A stretch of DNA of 64,000 nucleotides from Myxococcota bacterium (GTDB lineage Bacteria > Myxococcota_A > UBA9160 > UBA6930): NCBI GenBank assembly GCA_028285625.1, contig JANQOX010000001.1:62001-126000 (forward strand), read 5' to 3'. Below, in pieces: positions 1 to 8,069 of this stretch (the first letter of the stretch is position 1; every line of letters starts with the position of its first letter). A model generated the notes under the pieces. That model saw only the letters and a list, made by a program, of their open reading frames with translations, ran no database searches and was not told the origin of the DNA. The position numbers and the translations under genes are program-made.

Positions 1-324
1 GAAACCTGGGAGCTGCCCATCGAGCCGCTGGGCAGCGAGACGCCCTACGCCCTGCACGTCGACCGGCGCACCGACACGGTCTGGGTCTGCGGAACCAACA
101 GCGACACGCTGATCCGTTTCGAGCCGCCGAGCGAGCGCTTCACGGTCTACCCGCTTCCGACGCGCGTCACCTACACCCGGGAGATCGACTTCGACGCCCA
201 GGGTCGCGTCTGGACCTCCAACTCCAACGTTCCCAGCTGGCAGATCGAGGGGGGGCTCCCCAAGGTGATCCGCCTCGACCCCGACCCCACCGCGCGGGCG
301 CGTGTGGCGACGACCGCACCCTGA
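1..324 (+). CDS. C-terminal end of a Vgb/streptogramin-lyase-like beta-propeller protein (5' truncated by window)
   Basis: The reading frame is open from the first base and ends in TGA at 322-324, so only the last 107 residues are visible. The text shows propeller-blade signatures (TVWVCGTNSDTLIRF, REIDFDAQGRVWTSNSN) typical of the virginiamycin B lyase-like family (COG4257). Those proteins form a seven-bladed beta-propeller, and in environmental bacteria they are often secreted or fused to cytochrome c. The true substrate is unknown, and family members outside resistance loci are usually not antibiotic lyases. The next gene starts 3 bases after the stop, suggesting co-transcription. Confidence 0.75.
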   Translation, partial: ETWELPIEPLGSETPYALHVDRRTDTVWVCGTNSDTLIRFEPPSERFTVYPLPTRVTYTREIDFDAQGRVWTSNSNVPSWQIEGGLPKVIRLDPDPTARARVATTAP

Positions 325-327
325 CGC

Positions 328-804
328 GTGAGTGAGTTCGTCCTCGCGCGTGCACTCCATGTTCTGGGGGTCGTTCTCTGGATCGGCGGGGTGGCCATGG
401 TGACCACGGTGCTGCTGCCCGCGGTGCGAGAACTCAAGACGCCCGAAGAGCGCGTGGTGTTCTTCGAAACCGTGGAGAGGCGGTTCGCGTGGCAGTCGCG
501 CGGGACGACCTTGCTCACGGGGCTGAGCGGCTTCTACATGGTCCACACGCTCGGCGCCTGGCACTGGTACCTGGAGCCTTCGCGTTGGTACCTGCACGCG
601 ATGACGGCCGTCTGGCTGCTCTTCACGCTGATGCTCTTCGTGTTCGAGCCGCTCTTCCTGCACGGCTGGTTCGAGCGTTCGGCCGAGCGCGACCCGACGG
701 GTACGTTCCGGCGCATCGAGCGCATGCATCGCGTACTGCTCGCGCTCAGTCTGGTCACCGTGGCGGCCGCGGTCTCGGCGTCGCACGGCTGGCTCTGGTT
801 CTAG
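328..804 (+). CDS. Four-helix integral membrane protein, CopD/DUF2269-like
   Basis: The product has 158 residues with hydrophobic segments near 5-30, 55-73, 88-110 and 133-155. The N-terminus (ALHVLGVVLWIGGVAM) resembles the first helix of CopD-like copper-export and DUF2269 proteins, with a conserved His in helix 1. Start is GTG, 3 bases after the preceding stop, so it is probably in the same operon. The family is suspected to handle copper or haem-type ligands in the inner membrane, but no metal-binding Met/Cys cluster is visible and the function is not established. Confidence 0.7.
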   Translation: MSEFVLARALHVLGVVLWIGGVAMVTTVLLPAVRELKTPEERVVFFETVERRFAWQSRGTTLLTGLSGFYMVHTLGAWHWYLEPSRWYLHAMTAVWLLFTLMLFVFEPLFLHGWFERSAERDPTGTFRRIERMHRVLLALSLVTVAAAVSASHGWLWF

Positions 805-894
805 GGCGCTCCGGAGGCTCGAGCCTCGGCAGAATGACCCGAACTGGCTACGCGAAACCCCCATCCGGCGCCATGTCCCAAGCGGGTCGTTGGC

Positions 895-924
895 GGACCT
901 TCTCCTCGTACCGAGAGGAGGTCC
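895..924 (+). promoter_or_regulatory. Hairpin enclosing the Shine-Dalgarno sequence of the 927 gene
   Basis: GGACCTTCTC at 895-904 can pair with GAGGAGGTCC at 915-924, including one G-U pair, to give about a 10-bp stem. The 3' arm contains the GAGAGGAGG ribosome-binding site and ends 2 bases before the ATG at 927. Folding of the mRNA would therefore hide the ribosome-binding site. This is seen in sequence; any regulatory role is inference. Confidence 0.45.
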
Positions 925-926
925 GC

Positions 927-1202
927 ATGACTCGCCAGCCGCCCACGAGGGTTCGAACCGAAGGCAGTCGCCGCGCACGGCGCACGCTGCGCGGGTTTGC
1001 CGCGACCTGCTCGTTGCTGGCGGCCCTCGTTGGAACCACGGGGCTCCTCGGTGCCCGCGCTGTTTCGCGCCCGTCTGCATCGAGCCAGGTCGACGTCTGG
1101 GCCGCCGATAGCAGGCCGGCGCTCATCGCTCTCGGCGCAGGCAACTGGGGCGGGGTCGTCGTCCTGAAGGGCTCGGGCGATACGCACGCGGCTCGCCGCT
1201 AG
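927..1202 (+). CDS. Small exported or membrane-anchored protein of unknown function
   Basis: A 91-residue frame has a strong ribosome-binding site (AGAGGAGG, 6-7 nt before ATG). The N-terminus is Arg-rich, then has a hydrophobic stretch (about residues 24-44) resembling a signal peptide or anchor, with a loose twin-arginine look (SRRARRTLRGF). The mature part is only about 45 residues, with no recognisable domain or Cys residues. It stands alone between a CopD-like gene and nei. I do not recognise the family. The ribosome-binding site and export signal are the only arguments that it is real. Confidence 0.5.
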   Translation: MTRQPPTRVRTEGSRRARRTLRGFAATCSLLAALVGTTGLLGARAVSRPSASSQVDVWAADSRPALIALGAGNWGGVVVLKGSGDTHAARR

Positions 1203-1308
1203 CCCGGCGCCCCGAGTCGGGGCAGGCTCGGACGTTGACTTCCGCCGGTCTGGGTCTATCCAAGGTCATGCGCCGTTCCCTTCTTGCCCGCGCCCGGTTG
1301 CGGTAGCC

Positions 1309-2142
1309 GTGCCCGAAGGCCCCGAGATCCGGCGGGCGGCCGACCAGGTCGACCGGGCGCTGCGTGGGCGCAAAGCCGAGGTCGTGTTCTTTGCCTTTCC
1401 CCACCTGAAGGGCTTCGAGCGAGAGCTCCGTGGGCAGCGCGTGCGCGCGGTCGAACCGCGGGGCAAGGCGCTCCTCACGCGCTTCGAATCGGGCTGGACG
1501 GTCTTCAGCCACAACCAGCTCTATGGGCGCTGGTACGTGACCCGGTCGGGCAAGCCGCCCGACACGCGTCGCTCGCTGCGGTTTGCGGTTCGCAACCAGG
1601 CGCAGACGGCGTGGCTCTACAGCGCGTCACAGATCGAGGTCCATCGCGATCGCGACCTGCCCAGGCAGCCCTACCTGGCAAGCCTGGGGCCCGACGCCCT
1701 CGACCCCGCCCTCGACGAGAAGGCGCTGCGAGCCCACCTGCGCAACCCCCGCTTCGCCCGCAGCGATCTGGCCACGCTGCTCTTGCGGCAGGACTTCGTC
1801 GCGGGGATCGGCAACTACCTGCGGTCCGAGGTGCTGCACGTGGCGCGCCTGCATCCGCATCGGCGGCTGGGCGATCTCGAAGCAAGCGAGGTCCGGCGGC
1901 TCGCCGCTGCGCTGCTGGCCGTGACGCGCCGCGCCTATGAGACGGGCGGTGTCACCAACGACCCGCGTCGTGCGCGAAAGCTCGAGCTGGCCGGGGTCCC
2001 GCGCCGAGACTACCGCCATCACGTCTTCACGCGGTGGCACGCACCGTGTTTCGTATGCGGCACCCCCATCGAGCGCGTGCGTCCCGCCGGCCGCAAGCTC
2101 GACTTCTGCCCCACCTGCCAGCCGGAGCGACCGCGCGGCTAG
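1309..2142 (+). CDS. nei: Endonuclease VIII (Nei), DNA glycosylase/AP lyase for oxidised pyrimidines
   Basis: The protein has 277 residues. It begins GTG and reads MPEGPEIRRAAD, so after Met removal Pro2 is the catalytic nucleophile and Glu3 the general acid of the Fpg/Nei family. The segments FAFPHLKGFE and SHNQLYGRW are diagnostic of Nei rather than MutM. A helix-two-turn-helix follows (LLLRQDFVAGIGNYLRSE), and a C-terminal zinc finger uses Cys247, Cys250, Cys267 and Cys270. Length and domain order match Nei. It excises thymine glycol and related lesions in base-excision repair. No operon partner is evident; a separate gene starts about 200 bp downstream. Confidence 0.93.
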   Translation: MPEGPEIRRAADQVDRALRGRKAEVVFFAFPHLKGFERELRGQRVRAVEPRGKALLTRFESGWTVFSHNQLYGRWYVTRSGKPPDTRRSLRFAVRNQAQTAWLYSASQIEVHRDRDLPRQPYLASLGPDALDPALDEKALRAHLRNPRFARSDLATLLLRQDFVAGIGNYLRSEVLHVARLHPHRRLGDLEASEVRRLAAALLAVTRRAYETGGVTNDPRRARKLELAGVPRRDYRHHVFTRWHAPCFVCGTPIERVRPAGRKLDFCPTCQPERPRG

Positions 2143-2348
2143 AGGAGCGGGGCCGAGTCGGTCGTCGCCACGGCCTCGGACGTCCCGGGTTGCAGGCCGA
2201 CATCGAGCTTCTAAGTACCTTGCAGCTCCCAGACCAGGCCGAGGCCGCGCGCTCTGCGCGCCGGCGATGGAGAATCCTGTTGGCCCACGCCGACCCCCGC
2301 GACGAAGTGCAAGACGTGCCGCTCGAGGCACCCGAGCGGCCCGGGGCC

Positions 2349-3020
2349 ATGGCCCTGGCGCGCGAGGCCCAGGCGCTGGTCGAACTGCCGCGCCTGCTCT
2401 GGAATGCGCCGCGCCTCGTACGCGAGCCGCGTGGCGACGGGGCGCCTGTCCTGGTCTTTCCGGGCTTTGGTACCGGCGACGAGACCACGCTGCTGCTGCG
2501 CGGCTACCTGAGAGCGCTCGGGCACCCGGCTCGGGGTTGGGGGCTCGGCCGCAACGATGGCAACGTGCCCGAGCTCATCCCGCGCGTGGCGCGGGTTGCG
2601 AGCGAGGCCGCGGATCAGGCCGGCCGGCCCGTGCGCCTGGTGGGCTGGAGCCTGGGCGGCTACCTGGCGCGCGAGGCGGCGCGCGAGTGCCCCGATGCCG
2701 TCGAGCGTGTGGTCACCTTCGGTACGCCCGTGGTCGGAGGGCCCAAGTACACGGCAGTCGCGCCGTACTACGCCGAGCAGGGCATCGACCTCGACGAGAT
2801 CGAGGCCGACGTGGCCCAGCGCAACGCGGTGCCGTTGCGGACGCCGGTGACCGCCATCTACAGCAAGGCCGACGGGGTCGTGGCCTGGGCCGCGTGCATC
2901 GACCGCCACAGCCCCGACGTCGAGCACGTGGAGGTCAGCAGCACCCACGTCGGCCTGGGCTTCAGCCCGGACGTCTACCGGGTCGTGGCCCGACGGCTTG
3001 CTTTGGGGCCCCGGGGCTGA
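2349..3020 (+). CDS. Alpha/beta hydrolase (lipase/acyltransferase-like)
   Basis: The 223-residue core contains LVFPGFGTGD near the N-terminus, GWGLGRN, and the nucleophile elbow GWSLGG with Ser101 (counted from ATG 2349). The acid is probably the Asp of YSKADGVV and the base the His of SSTHVGLG. This is a complete Ser-Asp-His triad of the PGAP1/lipase-like alpha/beta hydrolases common in mycobacteria and Myxococcota. The frame is open further upstream; GTG codons at 2307 or 2316 are alternative starts, and no clear ribosome-binding site decides between them. The substrate is unknown. Confidence 0.75.
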   Translation: MALAREAQALVELPRLLWNAPRLVREPRGDGAPVLVFPGFGTGDETTLLLRGYLRALGHPARGWGLGRNDGNVPELIPRVARVASEAADQAGRPVRLVGWSLGGYLAREAARECPDAVERVVTFGTPVVGGPKYTAVAPYYAEQGIDLDEIEADVAQRNAVPLRTPVTAIYSKADGVVAWAACIDRHSPDVEHVEVSSTHVGLGFSPDVYRVVARRLALGPRG

Positions 3021-3041
3021 TCCGGAGGGCCGGTTGGGCTC

Positions 3042-4322
3042 CTAGCGCCCAGGTTCCCCCGACGTGCCTCGAGCCAAGGGCAGCAGGCGCCCGTAGGTGA
3101 AACAGCGCCAGCCCCACTCGACCGGACCAAAGCGGTAGAAGCGGAGCCAGGCACGGGCCAAGACGGCCTGCATGGCGAACACGACCATCGCCAAGGCGAG
3201 CCCATTGGCGAGGGAGACGGTTCCGCGCAACCCCAGGCCGACGCCGTAGAACACGCCGACTCCGATTGCGGTCTGCGACAGGTAGGTGGTCAGCGCCATC
3301 CTGCCAGGCGGACCGAGGGGCGCGAGGATGCGGCGCCCCCACCCTCGCATCCAGACGAGGGCAATGGTCGCGGCCATCCCGAGTGCAAGGGACGGGACGG
3401 CGATGGCGTAGACGAGGTTGGTGATCACGCCCATCGGCGTGGGCGGATAGGTCGGAACGACGGGCCATGTGAGGGCCAAGGCGACATTGCCCATCAGGCC
3501 CACGACGCTCGCGGCCCACGCAAAGCGGAGCAGCTTGCGCCGATGTGCCATGGCGCTCTCGTGCAGGCGCCACTTGCCGAGGGCGACGCCCAGCAGAAAG
3601 AAGCCCGCGATCGAGAACAGCCTGCCCTCGTACAGGACGAGCAGCCACTTGACCCGCAGGAAGCGCGCGTTGGCAAGCAGCATCTCGGTCCAGTCGGCGC
3701 TGTAGTAGCCACTCATGATCGAGCCGACGCTTCCCATCACGTCCGTGCCTCCCGCGCCGTCCCCGACGGCCGAGTCGCCGATCGAAGCGATCGACCCGGC
3801 CAGCGCGAAGGTCGCGACACCCCAGGCCCCCCGCAGCGCGAAGCACGCCAGGGCCCATCGCAGCAGGCGGCCCGGGTCGGAGTGTGCGAAGGGGATCAGC
3901 AGGAGGCCGAGCAGGGCGTAGGTGAGGAGGATGTCCCCGTGCCAGAGGGCGCTGTGGAGCACGCCCATGGCGAGCAGACCGAGCTGGCGGCGACGGAAGC
4001 GCGCAGCAAAGGCGACCCCGCGCCGCTCGGCACTCGCCTGCTGGAGGGCAAAACCGGCGCCGAACAGCAAGGAAAAGAGCGAGTAGAACTTTCCGCGCAC
4101 GAACACGTCGCGCAGAAACTGCAAACACGCGTCGCTGCCTGGGTCGAGTGCGATCTGTTCGGCGGGCCCGAGGTAGTCCCAGCCGGAGAAACCCGGTACG
4201 TGTGCGATCCAGATCCCGAGCAGTGCGAAGCCCCGCAGTACGTCCAGGATCTCCGCGCGCTCCGCGTCAGTGACCGGACCGATGGCATGGGCAGTCTCTC
4301 CGGATGCCGCTCTCGCGGTCAT
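3042..4322 (-). CDS. DUF418-domain polytopic membrane protein (YeiB-like)
   Basis: About 426 residues contain roughly ten hydrophobic helices. The N-terminal block (AEILDVLRGFALLGIWIAH) is the hallmark of DUF418/YeiB proteins, related to membrane acyltransferases of the heparan-N-acetyltransferase type. The C-terminal half carries the DUF418 domain (PLGPPGRMALTTYLSQT). ATG 4322 is chosen; a GTG at 4331 would overlap the stop of the upstream TetR gene by four bases, so translational coupling is likely either way. It is probably controlled by that TetR regulator. Transport or acyl transfer is possible, but the substrate is unknown. Confidence 0.8.
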   Translation of the reverse strand: MTARAASGETAHAIGPVTDAERAEILDVLRGFALLGIWIAHVPGFSGWDYLGPAEQIALDPGSDACLQFLRDVFVRGKFYSLFSLLFGAGFALQQASAERRGVAFAARFRRRQLGLLAMGVLHSALWHGDILLTYALLGLLLIPFAHSDPGRLLRWALACFALRGAWGVATFALAGSIASIGDSAVGDGAGGTDVMGSVGSIMSGYYSADWTEMLLANARFLRVKWLLVLYEGRLFSIAGFFLLGVALGKWRLHESAMAHRRKLLRFAWAASVVGLMGNVALALTWPVVPTYPPTPMGVITNLVYAIAVPSLALGMAATIALVWMRGWGRRILAPLGPPGRMALTTYLSQTAIGVGVFYGVGLGLRGTVSLANGLALAMVVFAMQAVLARAWLRFYRFGPVEWGWRCFTYGRLLPLARGTSGEPGR

Positions 4323-4327
4323 CTCGG

Positions 4328-4999
4328 TCACGGCGCTGGCGGCGCCAGCATCCCGCGCAGCATGGCGCGCGCCTCTTCTTCCCAGGCGGCCCGTGCCGCG
4401 TCCTCCGAGCGGTCGGGTTCTTGGCTCGCGAGCAGGGAGCGGTAGGTGGCGGGCCGCAGCGTGATCGCGCCCATGATGGCGACGAAGGCCTCGGGCCACG
4501 CGAGGTGGCGTACGGCACCCGTGCCCCGCATACGGGTGAGCAGGTCGACCAGGGCGCGGTAGAGGTCGCCCGACGGCGCGTTCGCGGCATCGATCGGCAG
4601 CGAGACGTCGAACCCCGTGGCCGCATCGCGGGCCGACGTGACCCAGTGGAGCAGAAGCCGGGCGGTGGCCGGGTGGTCCCAGAGGTGGAGCGCGATGGCG
4701 GTCACGAGATCGATGGCGCCCTCCAGGGTCGAGGGCGTGGCGGCCGCCGCCGGGGCCACGGCACGCTCGAGATCGGCGAAGGCGAGATCCAGTACCTCGC
4801 GGGCGAGCGCGCTCTTGCCGGGGAAGTGACGGTAGAGGCTCGAATTGTCGAGCCCGGCAGCCTCGCCGATCGCACGCATGGTGACGGGCGCGAAGCCGCG
4901 TTCGGCGAAGAGTCTACGTGCGGCGGCGAGCACCCTCTCGCGGCTGCGCCCACCGCGGCCCACGGCGCGGGCGTTGGAAGGGGTGTCCCGGGGCGTCAC
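4328..4999 (-). CDS. TetR/AcrR-family transcriptional regulator
   Basis: The protein has 223 residues with an N-terminal TetR helix-turn-helix at about 19-66 (RERVLAAARRLFAERGF, then TMRAIGEAAGLDNSSLYRHF) and a ligand-binding all-helical remainder. Start is GTG 4999. A -10-like box ends 6 nt upstream, so the transcript may be leaderless. The gene reads into the DUF418 membrane protein with a 1-4 base junction and is divergent from a second TetR gene. The perfect palindrome in the shared intergenic region overlaps its promoter, which suggests autoregulation. Confidence 0.88.
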   Translation of the reverse strand: MTPRDTPSNARAVGRGGRSRERVLAAARRLFAERGFAPVTMRAIGEAAGLDNSSLYRHFPGKSALAREVLDLAFADLERAVAPAAAATPSTLEGAIDLVTAIALHLWDHPATARLLLHWVTSARDAATGFDVSLPIDAANAPSGDLYRALVDLLTRMRGTGAVRHLAWPEAFVAIMGAITLRPATYRSLLASQEPDRSEDAARAAWEEEARAMLRGMLAPPAP

Positions 5000-5005
5000 G
5001 GGATT

Positions 5006-5034
5006 AGGATAGCAAGCAAGCGCTTGCTTGCTAA
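5006..5034 (-). promoter_or_regulatory. Promoter of the minus-strand tetR (4999)
   Basis: On the minus strand TTAGCA (plus 5029-5034) and TATCCT (plus 5006-5011) are separated by 17 bp, each matching 4/6 of the sigma-70 consensus. Only six bases separate the -10 box from the GTG start at 4999, so transcription would begin at or within a base of the start codon. Confidence 0.55.
5010..5033. promoter_or_regulatory. Perfect 24-bp palindromic operator between divergent tetR genes
   Basis: The half-site TAGCAAGCAAGC is followed immediately by its exact reverse complement, with no mismatch and no spacer. It lies between the -35 and -10 elements of the minus-strand tetR promoter and just upstream of the plus-strand promoter. 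Palindromes of this size and the internal AGCAAGCGCTTGCT core are typical of TetR/AcrR operators. Which of the two TetR proteins binds cannot be told from sequence. Confidence 0.8.
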
Positions 5035-5041
5035 CTCGTTT

Positions 5042-5077
5042 TTGATTAACGGCTCATTTTTGGGTACACACTCAAAA
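5042..5077 (+). promoter_or_regulatory. Promoter and second imperfect dyad upstream of plus-strand tetR/P450
   Basis: TTGATT (5042-5047) and TACACA (5065-5070) are 17 bp apart and form a plausible weak sigma-70 promoter. The -10 sits inside an imperfect dyad: TTTTGGGT (5058-5065), ACAC, ACTCAAAA (5070-5077), with 7 of 8 positions paired. This is a second operator candidate for autoregulation of the downstream TetR/P450 unit. Confidence 0.45.
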
Positions 5078-5097
5078 CCCGAGATCCGGAGCCCGCC

Positions 5098-5736
5098 CTG
5101 AGCACCGCCGCCGAGACCCGCCTGCCCAAGGCCGAGCGCACGCGCCGCCAGATCCTGGCCGCCGCAGAGCGCCACTTCGCCTCGTCGGGCTTCGAGAAGA
5201 CGCGGCTCGACGACGTGGCGCAGGACATCGGGATGGTCGGCTCCGCGATCCTCTACCACTACCCGGACAAGCGTGAGCTCTACCGCGCCGTGTGGACCGA
5301 TCTGACCGCGGACCTGTTGGGCGCGATCGAGGTCGCCATCAACGACGAAGCGCCGCCGCGGGAGCGGCTCGTCGAGCTCGTGCGGGCGGCCGTGCGCAAG
5401 ATCGTCGCGCGCCCGTCGTTGGCTTCGATCGCGCTTCGCGAGGCGACGTCCGGCGACCCGGACATGGTCGACCGCTCGGAGCCGATCCTCGCGCGGATCA
5501 TCGCGCTGTTCGAAGAGGGCGCACGTTCGGGCGAGATCCGCCCGGTGCACGCCGACCCGTACATCTTCTTCACGTCGATCGCCGGCGCGATCCTCTACAC
5601 GGTGACGGTACTGCCCGCCCTGCTCGAAGAGCACCCCGAGGCGCCGCCGGTGGACGATGCCGTCCACCAGCTCGAACACGATGCCGTCGCCATGGCGCGG
5701 CGGCTGCTCGGCCTGGCCGAGCCCCAGCCGATCTGA
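5098..5736 (+). CDS. TetR-family regulator, probably with a CTG start
   Basis: The helix-turn-helix is intact only if translation begins upstream of the first conventional start (GTG 5215). Codons 5101-5235 encode the expected KAERTRRQILAAAERHFASSGF and DDVAQDIGMVGSAILYHY. No ATG, GTG or TTG lies between the upstream in-frame stop (5047) and 5215. CTG at 5098 has GGAG six bases before it and would give 212 residues, a normal TetR length. The C-terminal ligand domain is complete. It directly precedes the P450 gene (53-bp gap), which it probably controls. Confidence 0.82.
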   Translation: MSTAAETRLPKAERTRRQILAAAERHFASSGFEKTRLDDVAQDIGMVGSAILYHYPDKRELYRAVWTDLTADLLGAIEVAINDEAPPRERLVELVRAAVRKIVARPSLASIALREATSGDPDMVDRSEPILARIIALFEEGARSGEIRPVHADPYIFFTSIAGAILYTVTVLPALLEEHPEAPPVDDAVHQLEHDAVAMARRLLGLAEPQPI

Positions 5737-5789
5737 ACTTCTCACGCAGCTCGCGCGCCCTCGGAGCTGCGGAAGCGAAAGGAACCACC

Positions 5790-7079
5790 ATGAGCGAAGC
5801 CGTATCCGAGCAAGCGTTTCCGTCCAAGGGGCAGGCCACGGCCGACCCCGCGTCCATCCCGCTCGAGAAGATCGACGTTGCCGAGAGCGAGCTCTGGGCC
5901 ACCGACACCCACTGGGGCTACTTCGAACGCCTGCGCAAGGAGGCGCCGGTCCACTACTGCGCCGACAGCGAGTTCGGCCCGTACTGGTCGGTGACCAAGT
6001 TCGACGACATCGTCGAGGTCGAGAAGGACCCCGAGACCTACTCGTCCGAGCCGACGATCACGGTCGCCGACATTCCCGAGGACTCGATCACCCAGAACGC
6101 GGGCTTCATCACGATGGACGGCCCGCGTCACACGGCCCATCGCAAGGTCGCGCAGCCCGTGGCGTCGCCGCGCAACCTGAAGGCCCTCGAGCCCATCGTG
6201 CGCGAGCGCTCCATTGCCATCCTGGACTCGTTGCCGGTCGGCGAGACGTTCGACTGGGTCGACAAGGTCTCGATCGAGCTCACGACCGCCATGCTCGCGA
6301 CGATGTTCGACTTCGACTGGGAGACGCGCCGCAAGCTCACCCACTGGTCCGACATGGCGACGAGCAGCGAAGAGCAGCTGGCGGAAGAGGGCCTCACCGA
6401 GCAGGACCGCGAGGCCGCGATGCTCGAGTGTCTGCAGGCCTTCACCGAGATGTGGAAGCAGCGCAAGGGCAAGAAGAAGGACTCGCTCGACTTCGTGAGC
6501 GCCCTGGCGAACGCGGATGCCACCAGCGACATCGACCCGGACGTCGATCCGGTGACCTACCTGGGTACGCTGATGCTGCTGATCGTTGGCGGCAACGACA
6601 CCACGCGCAACACCATCTCGGGCGGCGTGATGGCGCTGAACGAGTTTCCCGAGCAGTACGAGAAGCTGCGCAACGACCCGTCGCTGATCCCGACCTTCGT
6701 CGACGAGGTGATTCGCTGGCAGGCGCCGCTCGCCCACATGAGGCGCACCGCCACGCGCGACACGGTGCTCGGCGGCCAGAAGATCAAGAAGGGCGAGAAG
6801 GTCGTGATGTGGTACGTCTCGGCCAACCGCGACGAGACGGCGATCGAGCGCGCGAACGAGTTCTTGATCGACCGCGAGGACTCGAAGCGTCACCTCTCGT
6901 TCGGCTGGGGCGTCCACTTCTGCATGGGCAGCCGCATCGCCGAAATGCAGGTGCGCGTGCTCTGGGAGGAGATCCTGAAGCGGTTCCGCACCGTCGAGGT
7001 CGTCGGCGAGCCTCAGCGCGTGCGCTCTTGCTTCGTGAAGGGCTACCGGTCGCTCCCGGTCCGCGTCCACCCCTGGTAG
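5790..7079 (+). CDS. Cytochrome P450, CYP153-like
   Basis: A 429-residue P450 has the I-helix oxygen-activation motif GGNDTT (267-272), the ExxR motif (E306-R309) and the haem-ligand loop FGWGVHFCMG with Cys378. The blocks LLIVGGNDTTRNTISGGV and AEMQVRVLWEEILKRF closely resemble CYP153 alkane/fatty-acid omega-hydroxylases. It is soluble, with no membrane anchor. The ribosome-binding site AAAGGA lies 5 nt before ATG. No ferredoxin or ferredoxin reductase is adjacent, so redox partners must come from elsewhere. A hydroxylase for alkyl chains or terpenoid side chains is likely; the exact substrate is open. Confidence 0.88.
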   Translation: MSEAVSEQAFPSKGQATADPASIPLEKIDVAESELWATDTHWGYFERLRKEAPVHYCADSEFGPYWSVTKFDDIVEVEKDPETYSSEPTITVADIPEDSITQNAGFITMDGPRHTAHRKVAQPVASPRNLKALEPIVRERSIAILDSLPVGETFDWVDKVSIELTTAMLATMFDFDWETRRKLTHWSDMATSSEEQLAEEGLTEQDREAAMLECLQAFTEMWKQRKGKKKDSLDFVSALANADATSDIDPDVDPVTYLGTLMLLIVGGNDTTRNTISGGVMALNEFPEQYEKLRNDPSLIPTFVDEVIRWQAPLAHMRRTATRDTVLGGQKIKKGEKVVMWYVSANRDETAIERANEFLIDREDSKRHLSFGWGVHFCMGSRIAEMQVRVLWEEILKRFRTVEVVGEPQRVRSCFVKGYRSLPVRVHPW

Positions 7080-7095
7080 AACGCCGGGCTTCCGG

Positions 7096-8064
7096 TCAGG
7101 CGGGGCTCGCGGCCCGTGCCGGCTCCGGCGCCGGGCTCGGCGGCTGCGGGCGATCACCGGGGTCCGCGCGCATCAGCGCACGGAAGGTCTCGGGGTCGTT
7201 GTGGGCCGGTTCGGTCGTCTCGACGAAGTCGTGCAGCAGCGCGGCGACCTCGGCGGGGCGTTCCACGTGCAGAAAGTGGCCGGCGCCCTCGAAGATCTCG
7301 AGGCGGCTGTTCGGCATGCGAGCGTGGGCCGCGTGGGCATGCTCGACGGGAATGATGTCGTCGCGGTCGCCCCAGAGGATGAGCGACGGCACCGCGCCCG
7401 CCAGGTAGAGCCGGTCATTGGCGCTCACGCTCTGACCGCCGGGGTCGATCACGGCACGCAGGGTGCGGACGAACGCGTCGCGGTTGTCCGGCTCGGCCAA
7501 CGAGGCGTAGGCGCGCCACATCTCTGCGGCGTGGGGCGCGCGGATGCCGCGGTCACGCACGAAGCGGCTGAGCTCGTTGCCCAGATCGCGTAGGAAGCGC
7601 GGAAACAGCACCGGCATGGCGTACTCGGCGCCCGGCAGGGTGAGGGCGCGCAGCATCCAGCTCACCTCGCGCCCCAGGCCGCCACTGCCCACGAGCACCA
7701 GGCGCTCGCACAGCTCGGGGTGTTGATAGGCGAGTTGCATGGCCACGCCTCCGCCGAGCGATTGCCCGACCACGGTGGCCCGTTCGACCCCGAGTGCACC
7801 CACCACCAGGTCGCGCAGGCCGCTGGCGTGGGCACCGAGCGAGTAGTCGCCCATGGGCTTGGCCGACTCGCCGTGGCCCAGCAGATCCGGCGCGATCACG
7901 GTGTAGTCGCGCCGCAGCACGTTCATGACGTCCACCCACGTGCGTGAGCTGCCGGCCATGCCGTGGATCAACAGGATGGCAGGGCCTTGGCCTGCCATCC
8001 GGTAGCCCACGTCGTGGCCGTGCAGGGTGGTGTGTCGCAGCGAGAGCGGGTGTCGTTCGCTCAT
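7096..8064 (-). CDS. Alpha/beta hydrolase (meta-cleavage hydrolase/haloperoxidase-like)
   Basis: The protein has 322 residues with the oxyanion motif HGMAGSS (34-40), nucleophile GQSLGG (Ser102), acid at the WGDRDD segment (about Asp235) and catalytic His263 (GAGHFLHVE). A proline-rich 40-residue tail follows the fold. Similar enzymes hydrolyse ring-cleavage products or esters. It is convergent with the P450 gene (16 bp apart) and divergent from a small membrane protein. A promoter overlapping a dyad (8070-8092) ends 8 nt before its ATG, implying a near-leaderless transcript. Confidence 0.85.
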   Translation of the reverse strand: MSERHPLSLRHTTLHGHDVGYRMAGQGPAILLIHGMAGSSRTWVDVMNVLRRDYTVIAPDLLGHGESAKPMGDYSLGAHASGLRDLVVGALGVERATVVGQSLGGGVAMQLAYQHPELCERLVLVGSGGLGREVSWMLRALTLPGAEYAMPVLFPRFLRDLGNELSRFVRDRGIRAPHAAEMWRAYASLAEPDNRDAFVRTLRAVIDPGGQSVSANDRLYLAGAVPSLILWGDRDDIIPVEHAHAAHARMPNSRLEIFEGAGHFLHVERPAEVAALLHDFVETTEPAHNDPETFRALMRADPGDRPQPPSPAPEPARAASPA

Positions 8065-8069
8065 GGGTA

